Below are positions 21,385 through 33,800 of a stretch of DNA of 64,000 bases, piece by piece (positions within the stretch are counted from its first letter, which is position 1; each line of letters starts with the position of its first letter). Location: NCBI GenBank assembly GCA_946811185.2, contig OX328107.1, forward strand, positions 11,869,565 to 11,933,564. Direction: 5' to 3'. The DNA comes from Hippopus hippopus (lineage: Eukaryota > Mollusca > Bivalvia > Cardiida > Cardiidae). The notes beneath the pieces are model-generated. The model was not told the DNA's origin and did no database searches. It saw nothing but the letters and a program-made list of their open reading frames with translations. A program made the position numbers and the translations under genes.

Positions 21385-22062
21385 TATGGTGGCATATTTC
21401 TGCCAAGAGATACGAGATAGCTATTGCGATGATTTAAGAAAACTGTCGTGATAAAACAAAGTTTCCTGGAAATATTATCTACATAATAAAAATTTTCACG
21501 ATAAAAATATCGCGATAATTCTAACTGTTATCATGATTATTTTTTGTGCTTTCGTACCCATAACTGACATTCACGGTATCTATAATTAGATACGGTTTCG
21601 GAAGATCTTTGTCTACAACCTTATGAAATTCTCCTTTTCCCTGGATGGTTTTAAAGTTGTTCGTAGGAGGAATTTCGAGTCGTCTTTGTGATCTTGCAGA
21701 CTTCTGTTCATTTCGAGTCTTGTTAAAATTTACCAATTAAGCTACAATTGTTAATGATCCGAAATTTTACTTACTGCAATCGTGTGAAGTCAAAAACTAC
21801 CGAGTTCATCCAAATGATGAATTTTCTATTTATAGATATCGAGAAACGGATAGGACTATCACGATAATTTTATCTCGAATGTTAGCTTCGTGCACGATTG
21901 AGAAATTTTGCGTTAAAATATTGAGTTTATCGTGATATTTTTTTTCTCAGGAAACTTTTCACTATCTCGATAAAATTTCCAGGAAACTTTAATTTATCGC
22001 GATAGTTTTCAAAAATTATCATGATAGCTATCTCGTATCTCGTGGCACAAAATGCCACCATA
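21385..22062 (-). mobile_element. 678-bp TIR element H1 with a short conserved reading frame
   Basis: Ends TATGGTGGCATATTTCTGCC and TGCCACCATA, with inner CGAGATACGAGATAGCTAT repeats and many CGCGATA/TATCGCG inversions. The minus-strand frame 21521-21736 encodes about 71 residues (including PPTNNFKTIQGKGEFHKVV and PKPYLIIDTVNVSYGY) that recurs, broken, in the right-edge copies. No family recognised for it. Confidence 0.8.
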
Positions 22063-22434
22063 CTCTCGAGCTTAAAATAGCCCAATCGAGTGTAAACGGC
22101 CCATATCTATCTCGTCATATTTGAAAATATTCTGAATTTTCTTTCAGCGAGTTAAATTTATTTACTTGCGAAAATTACTTAACACATTGCGACTTTAACA
22201 TATTGTGATTTTTATAATCCGAGCTTGTTTTTATAACGAAAAGTAAATTTCTTCCACTTTAGTTTAAGTCAACTTAAAAACACTTGAACTAGTAGACATT
22301 GCCCATCCTGCAGTGCACAGACTTAAATTGGCAAGAGGAGACGTTGCGTGTATGGATAAATACCCATTTTGCCTCAATGCTACTAGATGTATTCATACAC
22401 ATGTTCAACTGTAACCCTTTAACACACAATCCCG

Positions 22435-22620
22435 TTTTAACGACCTTATGAGAGATGGTATTTAAAAACATAGTCAAAAAGGAAAAAATGCCTTTTCCCA
22501 CGATGTTTTCTTCCCTTTAATAGTTTGACAAAGGAAAAAAAATACCCACTTTTACTCTGTCGTCTGCAAATGCTTACAATTAGGACAAGTCTAAAACATT
22601 TTCATCCAGTTAAGGGTTTA
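22435..22620. mobile_element. Family A MITE with most of the palindrome deleted
   Basis: AACCCTTTAACACACAATCC to CATCCAGTTAAGGG; the core is reduced to GGAAAAAATGCCTTTTCCCAC, so the hairpin top has been lost. Confidence 0.65.
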
Positions 22621-23209
22621 TCTACTTTGTATATTCCTATTTCACAAGAAATTTAATAACACCGTCTGCTGCTTGCAAATTTGTTAGGTTGGCAATTAAT
22701 TCGACCATATTCTCTCTATGAAATTCAGATATTCGTACATTGAGATGTATTTAAATATTCAAATTTTGATACATAAATTAATTATGCACGCTTATAATTA
22801 AATTTATGAGTATTTGAAAGAATTGTTAAAAGCGGTTTCTCCATATTCCCCTTTTCTTTCTTATAAGATCTTACATACTTTTCATCGGGATAAAACAATT
22901 AATTTTTATTAACATGAAGTAACATTTATATAAATATAGGCCTCCATTTTTCCCCAGTTTAGTAAGATAAAGAAACATACACAATTATTATACAATATCA
23001 TTTTCGTTAGAGGTAAGGAAATGAAAAATGCCTGTTTAATTAGACAGACGGGTCTAATTAAGCTGACAAAATTCGTCTACAAATTACAAGTTTGGCCGAC
23101 CCTAACATACATAACCTAAATTAACGTCGAGACAAACAGTAGTGGAGATTATCATTAATAAAATCTCTTTATTCTAAAACGACCTGGTGTAGGCTAGGGT
23201 CTTTGAAAA

Positions 23210-23285
23210 AAAATGTGGGAAAAGGAGAAAATGTTAACATTTTCTCCTTTTACCACATTTTTTTCTATCCTTCTAAAGGCAAACC
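23210..23285. mobile_element. Short family A palindrome
   Basis: AAAAAATGTGGGAAAAGGAG, core AAAATGTTAACATTTT and the opposite arm; a perfect palindrome with a different core from the common GGTAACC type. Confidence 0.7.
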
Positions 23286-23438
23286 ACATAACTCTAGCCA
23301 CATATATTATCTTTGTGGTTCTTTTTTGATAATATAACCTAGAACACAATTTCAACCTGAAACCACAAAGGCTAAAATAAGATGTAAATAAATACCAGAA
23401 CAGGTGACATGGAGGGGAGCTGTTGGTTAGAAAATATG

Positions 23439-24010
23439 ATTAATGCTCTGTGGAAAGGGGGACTTAATGCATCTGCTAAAAGTACCGACCCAGGTCAGCC
23501 TGCGCAGTCCGCGCAGGATGACCTGGGCCGAAACTTTTCGCTATCAGACAATTTTCTGTATGTCCAAGGACCACTCTTCCTCCAGATTCAGTCATTCATT
23601 GGACTAAGTGGATTCTATGGATCCCTAATCATGTGATGACTTGCTTGGTATAATGGACCACTGAGATGCATTAAGCCCCCTTTTGCCAGAGCATGGCTCA
23701 TATATTGTATGGAAAACATAACGTGAATGGTGCAATTTATTTGAGCCATCCTCTGTGAAAATGGAGCTTCATGCATGTCCGCGATGTATGATACTAACCA
23801 AGTCATCACAGTAGTAGAGATCCATATACATGTATTCCGTTTTGTACAACAACCCAGGGAATCATGCGGCATACTGGTCCTTTGACTGATGCAAAAACTT
23901 TACCAAAAAGCAAACAATTTCACCCAAGGTCAGCCAGCGCGAAAGCGCAACCTGACATGGTCGATATATTTTGCAAACGTATTAAGCCCAGTTTTCACAG
24001 AGCAAGGCTC
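23439..24010. mobile_element. Two family B MITEs in opposite orientation
   Basis: Copy 1 23439-23700 (plus) and copy 2 23743-24010 (minus) are separated by 42 bp, so together they could fold as a giant inverted pair. Confidence 0.8.
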
Positions 24011-24498
24011 ATTTATTTTCTCTGCCCTCCGCATACAGACAATTTTTTCTATACAAAATTCGTCTTCAGTAACCTTATTCATAAGACAAGGTGTACAGCT
24101 GTATTACCTGCCTAACACGAATTTTTTTTTTTCACCGGAAGTTGTTACTTTTCTAAATCGGAAGCAGTTAATTTGTCTTATTCTTTGGTATTATATCTTT
24201 GATCTGGTGCATGCACAGAATGGAACAAAAGGATTTTAAAAAAAAAGGGAGAATTGTAATGGTTGTAACTTTGGAGTCTGATTTTTTCCCAAGCTGTTAA
24301 ATGGAAATAATACATTTGGTTGTGGGGGACTGTGTTAGTCAAGAAGCAAGTGCTTCTACACTTGAATGGCTAAAAGTATGGCTAAAAATCTTTAATGTGT
24401 TCATTGCAGTAAAGGCTCTTTTTAAAAAAGCGCAAAAATTGCGGCAAACTGAAAACGCTCATACTCGTATTTTAGCAAATGCTCGATTTATAGTATGT

Positions 24499-24742
24499 GA
24501 GTCATCGTCTGGGAAAAGGGGGTTATGTGCATCTTCGCGATGCATTATACTAAACAAGCCATTACTTAATCATAACACCATAAAATCAATTTTGTCTGAA
24601 TCCTGAGGTAGAATGGTCCATGGACATAAAAAAGACTTACAAAAAGCAAAACGTTTTGATTCAGGTCAGCCCTCGAAGGCTGCCTGGGTCAAAACCTTTT
24701 GCAGATCTATGCATTAAGCTACCTTTTCACAGACTATGGCTC
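24499..24742. mobile_element. Family B MITE, inverted, diverged
   Basis: GAGTCATCGTCTGGGAAAAG to TTCACAGACTATGGCTC with a shortened core. Confidence 0.7.
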
Positions 24743-24785
24743 ATACATTTTTCATAGTAGTCAAAAAAGAGAGTGAAGTACATAC

Positions 24786-25290
24786 GGAATTTTATGCTGT
24801 AGTGATTTTCCTGGTGCTTGTATTTACTTAGAGCAGCGTGAGAAAATTTGGTATCGCACGAGACCGAATTTCGCTCGAGGTGCCAAAATTTTCTTACGCA
24901 GCGAAAAGTAAATACAAGCACCAGGAAAGTCACTACAGTATAATATTCCTTTTATTATATACCTACACCTTTTTAACGGCAAATTATTGATATTTTATTC
25001 GAAAACGGCAAGCAAAATAAAACAAATAATGGTGTAGTAGCCAGTAACTTCGTTTTTATAAATGGCGGATGAATATTACAGCGTAAAATTATGACAAATG
25101 AACTTGCTATTAAATACATACGTATATCGCGCGAGAATAACGTCATCATGACTTCATCACACCATATTTGGAACCGTATTTCACAGTGTGTAGATACGGA
25201 TTTTTTTCTGTCCTGTGTGATATTTCATCCGTTGCGACGCATATATTTTCTCCGGAAAACTTTCAGATATATAATAAATTAATTTATCCA
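24786..25290 (-). mobile_element. Repeat element G2 with strong terminal hairpin
   Basis: 24796-24941 folds on itself: TAGTGATTTTCCTGGTGCTT, GTATTTACTT and the complement AAGTAAATACAAGCACCAGG. The remaining 350 bp match G1 in reverse. Placing G1 and G2 end to end defines the element's limits. Confidence 0.75.
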
Positions 25291-25458
25291 ACCCTTATAT
25301 GAATGTATTCAATAATGATCATCCAGATTACATGTTTCACCTGCTACAAATTTGTTTCGGGAGATAATGATAAAGCTTGGACCATGTCCAGAAGGGTTCG
25401 TCCTTAATTTATCACTTTAAGACTTAACCTACCGATACAATTTTAGACCAGTCCATTT

Positions 25459-25640
25459 GAACCATGCTCTATGAAAGGGGAATTTAATGCATCTGCAAAA
25501 AATATCCACCAATGTCGGCCTGCACATTCCGCGGAGGCTGACCTTGGTCGAATCTTTTTGTTTTGGGGTTAATTTTCTGCATGTCCAAGGACCAATCTAC
25601 CTCATAACTTATTCGGTTTTTCGACAAAATGAATTAGTGT
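25459..25640. mobile_element. Family B MITE, truncated on the right
   Basis: GAACCATGCTCTATGAAAG through the palindrome and TCGACAAAATGAATT, then lost. A short direct repeat (AAATCCAACGGACAT, 25650 and 25672) follows the break. Confidence 0.7.
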
Positions 25641-26328
25641 TAAATGTTAAATCCAACGGACATTTTTATTAAATCCAACGGACATGTTTAGTTTATAAAT
25701 AATACCAAAGTAATAGCGATATCAGGCTTGCTTTTGTCTAGGAAGTAAAAACCGACAATATCCATATAAGATCAAACTTAACATTAAATCTTTACCATTA
25801 AATCTTCACCAAACGACAATAATTTGGACTAGATCGAAACCAAAACATTTGCAGACGACAAATTAGATAAACTAAACTCAAGTTTAATACTCGTTAGCAA
25901 TAAAAATCAGAACTTCAGAAAATTAATGCGCGATGGTTCAGGGTTGCAACACGGTGTATGTTGTTAGAAACACCTTGTCATGTAAAATACAACCATGATT
26001 AATGTGACACCCCGAGTTTACATTGTTATGTAAATTGCATTATTCGGTACAATTATCATTGCTACTAAAATGACATAAGCTGTTCCTCCGAGAATAACAT
26101 GTGTTATTTCAGCTTTTGCACTTGAAAGAAAAAACTAAGTTTATGTGACAAGTTGGTTGTATTGACCCGTTTGCCTTGATGAATAATTTATCTCATTTAT
26201 CCACACAGGGCCGTCGTCGGCTGTTACAAAGAAATACTTGAAATTTTAAGTAATAAGTATTGGACTCTAAAACGTTACATGGTTATCGGTTAGAATTAAT
26301 GCCAACGATTTTGCAGGATTATGAGTTT

Positions 26329-26589
26329 GAGCCGTGCTCTGTGAAAAGGGGGCTAAATGCACTTGCAAAAAGCATCGACCCAGGTCAGCCTGCGCAGTCC
26401 GCGCAGGCTGACCAGGGCCGAAAATTTTTATAACTGGTCAATTTTCTGCTTGTCAAAGGACTAGTCTACCTCATCCTTTAGTCCGTGTTTAGACAAAATG
26501 AATAGCATGGATACATTATTATGTGATGACCAGCTTGGTATAATGCATCACGTAGATGCATTAAGCCCCCTCTTTCCAGAGCATGGGTC
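26329..26589. mobile_element. Family B MITE, well preserved
   Basis: GAGCCGTGCTCTGTGAAAAG to TCCAGAGCATGGGTC with a complete CAGGTCAGCCTGCGCA-type core. Confidence 0.82.
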
Positions 26590-27449
26590 ATTTTTATGAC
26601 ACCATTTTAGTATCATTAATCTTGACACAAGTTAGCTGGAAGGTGGCTAAATAAACAAATTGTTGGAAACGGAGAAAATGCTGGTGACAAGCATTATTTC
26701 AATTTCAAAGAATGTTTTCTATCAGTTCAAAGGCACTAAAAAAAAAAGATCATCTCAAATCAAAGCTGAAACCGGCTTGTGATAAGCCGAGATTCTATGC
26801 GTGTTTCATAACTGTTTTGGGACTAATGAGCGGTAAAAATTTGGAAAAATAACTTCATTTCGGGGATATAAATTTTAGGTAAGGAAAACCTGTAACTATT
26901 TGGTCATTGCTGTCTGATATGCAGTCGAAAGAGCCATTTAAATCTTGACCACACCGAATTGACCTGACAATGACACTACTACCAATATTATATCTATTGT
27001 CATAGGTCCATAATGCCTTATGGGGTGTCCAGGTTAGGAATAATTGAGTGAAAATCGTTCAAGTAAGAATTGTTCTGATGGAAAATGTCCTTATAGGCAA
27101 ACTTTACCACGAGAATACAATGCCTAGATGTGGATTAAAAAAAAACCCTACAAACAAACAGCTTTTAATCGAACGATCTTCTCTCTCTTTGTCTTTCTCT
27201 CGAACACTTACTGTTCTCACACAACCACACGTATTACCCTCATTGAAATGCTAGCTAACCTTCGCCTCACATAATCGCAATAGAAACCATTCAAGCCTTC
27301 AGAATATAGGTTAAGTTTATCTAGCATCATTAAGAGATAAAACTGGCTTATTTCGGAGTAAAGATGGCCATGCGTATTTTCTATTTCAATATTAACTATG
27401 ATCCCTTAACTTTCATGTCGATTTCATGTTCGATCAAATCAGGCAAAAC

Positions 27450-27655
27450 TAGATCGATGATATCCTGCTGAATAAGTTTTAAAAATCCTTCAAGTCGATA
27501 GTAAAAACCAGAAAAATGCTATTTCAAACTAATTTTTGGGAGAAAAAATATCTCGTTATCGGACAGTGTAGATCAAAGACCAGACTGCACGTCTGATCTT
27601 GATCTACATTGTCCGCAAAAGGTCAGTCAGTCGCGCTAGGCAGCCTAAGGGTTAA
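27450..27655. mobile_element. Family C MITE, inverted
   Basis: Left end diverged, right end GGCAGCCTAAGGGTTAA; arms GGACAGTGTAGATCAAAGAC / GTCTGATCTTGATCTAC. Confidence 0.75.
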
Positions 27656-28327
27656 TCACAGATCACAGAAAAAGCCATTTATCTTTGGCATTTCGTCAAA
27701 ATTCCGACTTCTGCTTGTGCACTGCATCAAAACAAAAACGCATGATTGTCCGCCGTGTGCCTCGCTACGGTAAAATCTAAGAGAAGATATGAATAAATGA
27801 ATCATAGAGCAGTACTTGTATTTGTTACATTAGCCCACTAAATTACAATAAAATCGGCGTCAAAGAAATTAAGAAACAGGAAGTTTTCATTGCTAGATGA
27901 TTTTTTTATTGTGAAATTGAAATCTTCACTGACACACACTATATAGTACTGATGTCAAAGACCGTGGAATGCAAGACAAGACAGCCTTCATTTGTCACGT
28001 GATCAAATAACATGTGTAGATATATCAATGGGCAAGATTTATCACAATCCCAGATAACCAGATAACCAGATTTTGCAATATTCTGTATTAAAAGCATTTT
28101 CAGACGAAAATCTAAACGTGGTTCAAATCATAAAGTTGAATTTATTCCTTTATAAAAGAGAAGGAAAAATTGTGGGATAAGGAAAAAAATGCTGGTTACC
28201 AGCATATGCTCCATTTCCAACAACGTTTTCAAAAGAGAAAAGTGGGAAAAGTGATAGTCTGGTAGGGGTTTAATTATTAGTCACGTGACTATCTGTTACA
28301 CGTGTAGGGCTGTCAATGTCCACATGT

Positions 28328-28502
28328 TTATTTCATGTGATAATTAATATCTCTTTTCTCTCTGACTGCTGTAAAACAAGATTTGAACGTAGATCCGGAT
28401 TTGTCAGCCAGACAGCGGTAAGTAAAGTCCTTGCTGTATAGGTCTCCGCAGCTTTCGCAAATCTCGACGAAATCTACCAAAGAGAACCCGGTCGGTATGT
28501 TT
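28328..28502 (-). CDS. Peptide precursor exon 2 (cysteine domain)
   Basis: 175 nt after acceptor TTCACATTTCAG. Carries all four mature-domain cysteines, the Lys-Arg site and the C-terminal DINYHMK before TAA. The frame stays open through the whole exon and closes the model at exactly 91 codons. Confidence 0.8.
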
Positions 28503-29263
28503 CTGAAATGTGAATAACAGAACTAGTAATTTGTTTTAAAAGCTTTTACGATTAGTAGGTGTCTGCAGTTGTACACAGTCACGAAAACAATCTTTCGAGC
28601 AAGCATAAAAGCAAGAATGATAACGCATGCCTGAATAGTGTTGCAATATTACCGGTAAAAGTGAATAAATAAATCGTACACTCAGCAAAACTTCTAACCG
28701 GCCACTTTTGTATTTCCTGTAAATTCGACCATGTAATATACAGGTATATAAAAACTAATTGTAAGATATATAAGAACGTTATTCATGGTTTTGTATTGAA
28801 AAGATTCTCGATTTTGCCAACAAGAGGCATCTCGTTTTCCAAAAAGGGGGAAAAAACATGGTTTGCGCATGCGTGATATCTACCAGCCAAAACAGGTTAA
28901 AAAGAGAAGCCTAAATTACCGAAATTTTGTTCAGCAATATAAAAAAACCATGAAAATCATCTTCTGCACAAAATTATAAACCGAGAGAAAGAGCATGAAT
29001 ACACTGGTTACTTATTATCCAAAAACTCAAACCAAATGAACTGTCTCTTTTCCGAACAGTGGATGCCATAACAAAGGTCTATTGGGAAATTCAGCTTAAA
29101 AGTGGCCGTTTAGAAGTTTTGTTGAGCGTAATATTAACGACAGCCTATGAAACCTTCGTGTGTCACCGGTATTCAAAGCAGACTCTTTTATTATAAAGTG
29201 TTCCTACAATAAGGCAATTGAGAGAAAGACGGATATACTTTGAGAAAGAGAGAAGACAGCAGA

Positions 29264-29302
<39 letters not shown>

Positions 29303-31559
29303 CAGACAAAGATCGGTTGATTGATCGATTGATTGATTGGTGTTTAACGCCGTTTTCAACATTATTTCAGTTATATCGCGGCGGCCAGTGCACCTATCCA
29401 TGCTTTCCTGGTGTTTCTTTTACCAGTAATCTGCACAATATTCTTTCCAAGCCAGTGGCTACTTTCCCACATAACCATCGGCGAAACACAGAGACAAAGA
29501 GGGTGAGATATAGTATAGCGACAGAGAGAGGAAGAAACACACTGAGACACAGACAGAGTCAGAGAGAGATGAAGACAGACAGACAGACAGACAGAGTAAG
29601 AGACAGGGAGATGGAGAGGGGTTTACACACAGAGGGAGACAGAGAGAGACTGAGGAAGGGAGAAGGACAGAGACAGAGATGCAGAGTGAGAAAGAGAGAG
29701 GGAGATACACACACAGGGAGAGAGACAGAAAGAGAAATGCTTCAATGTTTAAGCCAATGAGGCTACCACATACATCATTATGATAGTACGTTATTAGTTG
29801 TCCGGTCAGGTGGCAGAGCACATTGAACTTGTTCACGGCAGTAGGGATCCATGTCCCGACACGAGTCCCCAAAGCCGTTAGCAAGTTTCCAAGTGCCCTG
29901 CCACCTGACCGGACCGATTCATTACGTTGCAAAAGTTTTATTTCAAACTTGCATATACGTAAAATTTCCTTGTTTTATGGTCTAACAAATCGAGCGCGCT
30001 TACGAAATCGTATTTCCCTTCTGAGTGCCCCAAACACTGAAAACTGACGTCACTGAAAACTGTGTAAAACGGGCAATTCAGTGATTGAAGTCACTGTGAT
30101 TCGACGTACTGTCATTTAAACATGCATTTAAACAACTTCAAGTTGTGAAAATATTCATTTTATGATCTGTTGGTAAAAGAAAACGACTATTTGTTTATTA
30201 TTATTATTTTCAATGGTACAATACACGACCTTTAACACGGTTTGTTTACATGACGAAGGGATGGCTCGTTTTTAACCCAATGTATTTGTTTTAGAATGAC
30301 AAAAAAAAAACGATATTATATTCAATTATTTTTACTTATTTTCGAAAATAATCCAATCTTTCTGCTTTGATGACAACCATCAAGGTAAAAAAATTAATAT
30401 TGACGTGTGGTTGCCCATAGGGGTCCGTAGTTTGACTCCTGTCAGCCATAGACTATATATTATAAACAAGGGATTTAACTGTATGCAGCCCGTTACTCGC
30501 CCCCGATTACAAAAAAACAACGTATCTTTTCTACCCCATCAGTTATTCTCCTTATTCTTTCGACAACTGAGAACTAAAACATTTTTCTACCAGAAAAACA
30601 CAACTGTTTGTCAGTGGCTAATGCAGTCTGGCTGTTACATTCGCTCGAACTTGTAAACTCGCTCAAAAATCTGCGCCATTGACAAGGGTTCGTACATCCG
30701 TTTTCAAGATATAAAATGCACTTTAGATATAATGAAACAGCATTAGCGGCACACACCCTTTAAACATGTTTCAAAATATTACTGACGTATAGTCTTTGTC
30801 TTTAATAACGACGAAACGCCTCAGAATTCGTTGAATTTGTGATCCAGGAGCAAATTTCGAACAGCTGCAGCCATCTTCTGTCATGTGACACTCTTTAGAA
30901 CGAGAAATTTCATTGGTTGCATAGAAAAGATACATTGATTTTTGTAATGGGGGCGAGTAACGGGCTGCATAAAGTTAAATCCCTTGTTTAGTCTATGGGT
31001 GCCAGGAGTCAAACTACGTACCCCTATGTGGTTGCTTTGTGTGCGACTGGCTTCGATTCAACGCTGCCATCATGGATTTTGCTTTTAAGTGTATTTAGAA
31101 GTGTCTACGGCGCTCCCGACAGGGAAACTGTGCTGTTCCCTTTGAGCTGCCAGAGTACAGCAATATATATATATTCGGAGCATATTATCCAATCAGATCG
31201 TGAGAAATTTCTTCGTAGTATAAAATGATGATAACAATACGTGAAATTCTGCATTATTTTTCAGTAAAATTTCCAGAAATATTGATAAAAACTAAAATAG
31301 TGATATGTAAAAGTTGCTTCTAACCGAAGAAATCTCACCGTATCGGAAATTATAGATCCAACATCTTGATCTATACTGTCTGCTAAAGCTCATTGGGTTG
31401 CGCTTAGCAGCAAACGTGTTGATTCATAATAATGTGCAAAACTGTGAAAGTATAAATTTACCTTCTTACGTATTTTTCGAATTCATCGTTGGCATCACAC
31501 CAGTCAACCGTCAGGACCAAAGCCAGCATGGAAATCAGCCAGATTATTTTAACGTTCAT
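28328..31559 (-). CDS. Secreted four-cysteine peptide-hormone-like precursor, two exons
   Basis: Complete two-exon gene: exon 1 31462-31559 and exon 2 28328-28502, joined in phase 2 across a 2959-bp GT/AG intron, giving 90 residues plus stop. Residues 1 to about 23 (MNVKIIWLISMLALVLTV, then DWCDA) form a clear signal peptide. The mature part contains a dibasic Arg-Arg near residue 32, then four cysteines in the arrangement CxxC-x11-C-x11-C (segments VEICESCGD, YRCLAD, FKSCF), and a Lys-Arg site 10 residues before the end. Small size, signal peptide, dibasic sites and paired cysteines are the hallmarks of a neuropeptide or peptide-hormone precursor. The exact family is not recognised; a relation to molluscan whitnin/proctolin-like precursors is only a guess. 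An AATAAA overlaps the stop (28327-28332). An AG directly before the ATG may be a splice acceptor from a 5' UTR exon. Confidence 0.8.
28679..29128. mobile_element. TIR element F2 inside the peptide-precursor intron
   Basis: About 450 bp flanked by TA, ends CACTCAGCAAAACTTCTAAC and GTTTAGAAGTTTTGTTGAGC. It lies 176 bp from exon 2 of the peptide-precursor gene. Confidence 0.78.
29218..29750 (+). repeat. Purine-rich GACA/GAGA repeat tract broken by a SINE
   Basis: (GACA)n at 29268-29305 and AGAGAGACAG-type repeats at 29486-29750, interrupted by the truncated SINE. The 180-codon frame across it is low-complexity and not a gene. Confidence 0.9.
29312..29485 (-). mobile_element. CAAT-tailed SINE, truncated
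   Basis: Tail TTGATTGATCGATTGATTGA, body GTTTAACGCCGTTTTCAACA, lost after CACATAACCATCGGCG. The left neighbour is a (GACA)n microsatellite. Confidence 0.85.
29799..29913. repeat. Inverted-repeat unit at 29.8 kb
   Basis: GTCCGGTCAGGTGGCAGAGC and its complement CCCTGCCACCTGACCGGAC bracket about 75 bp containing GGATCCATGTCCCGACACG. Could be a tRNA-like SINE head or a small MITE; undecided. Confidence 0.6.
30416..31028. mobile_element. 613-bp TIR element with 8-bp target duplication
   Basis: Terminal inverted repeats of about 85 bp, starting CATAGGGGTCCGTAGTTTGA and ending in its complement. They include CAAGGGATTTAACTGTATGC and GCCCGTTACTCGCCCCC. Flanks are TGGTTGCC (30408-30415) and TGGTTGCT (31029-31036). 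An 8-bp duplication fits hAT-type transposition (inference). The interior is non-coding. It lies in the peptide-precursor intron. Confidence 0.88.
31462..31559 (-). CDS. Peptide precursor exon 1 (signal peptide)
   Basis: 98 nt: ATG at 31557-31559, hydrophobic core LISMLALVLTV, probable cleavage after DWCDA, then NDEFEKYVR. Donor AAG|GTAAAT, leaving in phase 2. The bases before the ATG (TTTATTTATGTCAG) look like a 3' splice site, so transcription probably starts farther upstream. Confidence 0.8.
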
Positions 31560-31854
31560 CTGACATAAATAAAAATTTTGAAAAAGTAACTTTAACGACG
31601 TATATACATAATGTTCGCGCGCATCCTACTGCGCATGTGTTTTTTTCATGGATAGTGAAACAAAAGTGCACCTATGTATTTTTTGCACATATAGTAATAC
31701 TATTGGTGCACTAAAACAAGTAGCACTTTCTTCGGGTAGTATTAGTAAAGAGAAAAATATCGATCTGTGAACTGTCACCGTGAAATAATTAAAATACTGT
31801 TGACACAGCGTTACACACCAAACAAGCAAACAAAGGCAGAAAATTTAAAGCTGT

Positions 31855-31950
31855 GGAAGTACAGCTGTTTCCACTTTGAAAAATTATTGTTGGAAAAGGA
31901 GAAATCACTCCTAATGAGAAATTTCTCCTTTTCCCACTGTGTCTGCTGAG
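31855..31950. mobile_element. Family A-related palindrome, variant core
   Basis: TTGTTGGAAAAGGAGAAATC through ATTTCTCCTTTTCCCAC. The core (AAATCACTCCTAATGAGAAAT) differs from the main subfamily and is partly unpaired. Confidence 0.65.
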
Positions 31951-32336
31951 CTGTTTTCTTACTTTTTTCCTTGAAAAATTTAACTTCCACAGTGACTTTC
32001 ATCCTTGTTTTCTGATGAAATAAGCACGGATATGTGCCATTTTTATTTTTTCTTATTGTTAAGAAATAAAAATACTATAAGTGTGGAAATTTTAAGAAAA
32101 ATCTGTCCTTTAGAAAGTATGTATTTATTAAAGATTAACCCTTAATTCGGTCAGATTATGTCCCTTTTTAACTCAATGGTCTATATATAACATGTATATT
32201 TGTACATTTACCATGCTCATACCCAGGCTTTTATATATTTTTTGTGCAAAACTAAATGAATTTTCATTAAAATGATGTACGTTTGTATATTTTTCCGGTA
32301 ATTTTCCTGTTTAACGGACTATTAAAGAAAGGCGTA

Positions 32337-32707
32337 TTAAGGTAGTAGACCCCTAACGCTTCTTCTTGCAACATGGAATAAAATTTCTTGTTAGTTGATA
32401 AATAAGGATTCATACTGATATAATACTTTTGCACATTTTTAACGGACCAGAAATTCCTTTGATGTCTATCTTGAAATTATTTGTTGATACTTTTGTTAGT
32501 TTCCTGAAAAAGGAGGTAATTATTATCTCCCTTTGTAATGAGAATATAGTGATTTTAGATTTATAAATGATAATTCTAAGAAGGAAAAAAAGGAAAAAGT
32601 GGCTCGGTTAAAGTAGTACAATAATACTCATTTTTAATTATAGCAAAATTTGTAGGATAATATTATAATGGAAATAGCTGTTTTCCATTAGGGGTCTACT
32701 ACCTTAA
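32337..32707. mobile_element. TIR element E2
   Basis: 371 bp from TTAAGGTAGTAGACCCC to GGGGTCTACTACCTTAA, same orientation as E1 and differing by scattered substitutions only. Confidence 0.88.
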
Positions 32708-33800
32708 ATCCAATATAAGCTGAATTTTGGAACCGTATATACTTTTTCCAAAGGCAAATTTCTCAGAAACGAGCACGGTGACCCGTATCTTTTTTACTGT
32801 AATCTCCTAGAGATATGATGTGCTTTCTATGTACTAAAGTTTTAAAAAAATCTGTCCGTTAGAAATATTTGTGACATACGTCGTTAATCACATAACAACC
32901 CTTGTTTGTGGTGTAATACAATCCTTCTGAATTACGCTGTCTTACACACGTTTGAGATAAGCATTTCGTTACGTCATAATTATGTAACGTCATTTTAGAT
33001 TACGTTTAGCGAAGTTAGTCGCAGCCTTCCTGTGGAAATTCCCACGTATTCGTGTACGTATTTTGACCTATAAGTCATGAGATAACGTCACGTGATAAAA
33101 GAAATTTGATATTCGTTGGCTTTTGAGAAAAAAAATTTATCAGACACGTCCATGAGAAAGAGAAGCTCACTTTAAAACACTGCAGACTTATGTTTAATAA
33201 AATTAAAGAATGCAAACTTATGTCAGATCTTATAAATAGGCCTAATAAGATCGTCTAGGCCTACTACATCAAAACAATCAAATGATACGAAATTGTAGCA
33301 CGAAAAAAATATAGCAAGAAAATAATGTCTAAATGAACTCTCAGAAAGACCGCCGAAATAAAATGCTACCGATAAAATGAGCTGAACTTAAATCGCAACA
33401 AGCAAAAGTTTAAAATAAAATTGAAAAAAATGCTATTAATTTGAAAAAATTCGATGGTTGCAAATAAAATCTTAGCAAGACCGTTTGCCCAAAAAGGCAA
33501 AATGCAAGGCGTTTGGTGGCGGAAATTCGCGCAACTAATGATCCATACAAAAATTCAAACATTTATTTCTCTGAAACTATAAGAAATTTCTTAAAACCAA
33601 AAAGCTTTACCCTTAAGTTCCAGTTAGAAGGTCTGTGGGTATAGCTAGGTCAAACACAGAGGAATGTGCCTTTATATTCGCTCTTTGTTTTATACTGCAA
33701 TTTTACCTCCTTAACTCTTTATCTCTTACAAACATATTTGCCGCAGACAAGTTTGAAAACATCCTTGTAAATGAGGACAATCAGCATAAATTTAAGAGTA
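32708..33800. other. No gene seen
   Basis: AT-rich sequence with no recognised repeat or exon. Contains ACGTCAT-type palindromic motifs near 32970 and 33085 that could be chance. Confidence 0.55.

Noticed and set aside
29218..29760. 180-codon open frame
   Set aside because: Runs across a GACA/GAGA repeat and a reversed SINE; no domain and extreme composition.
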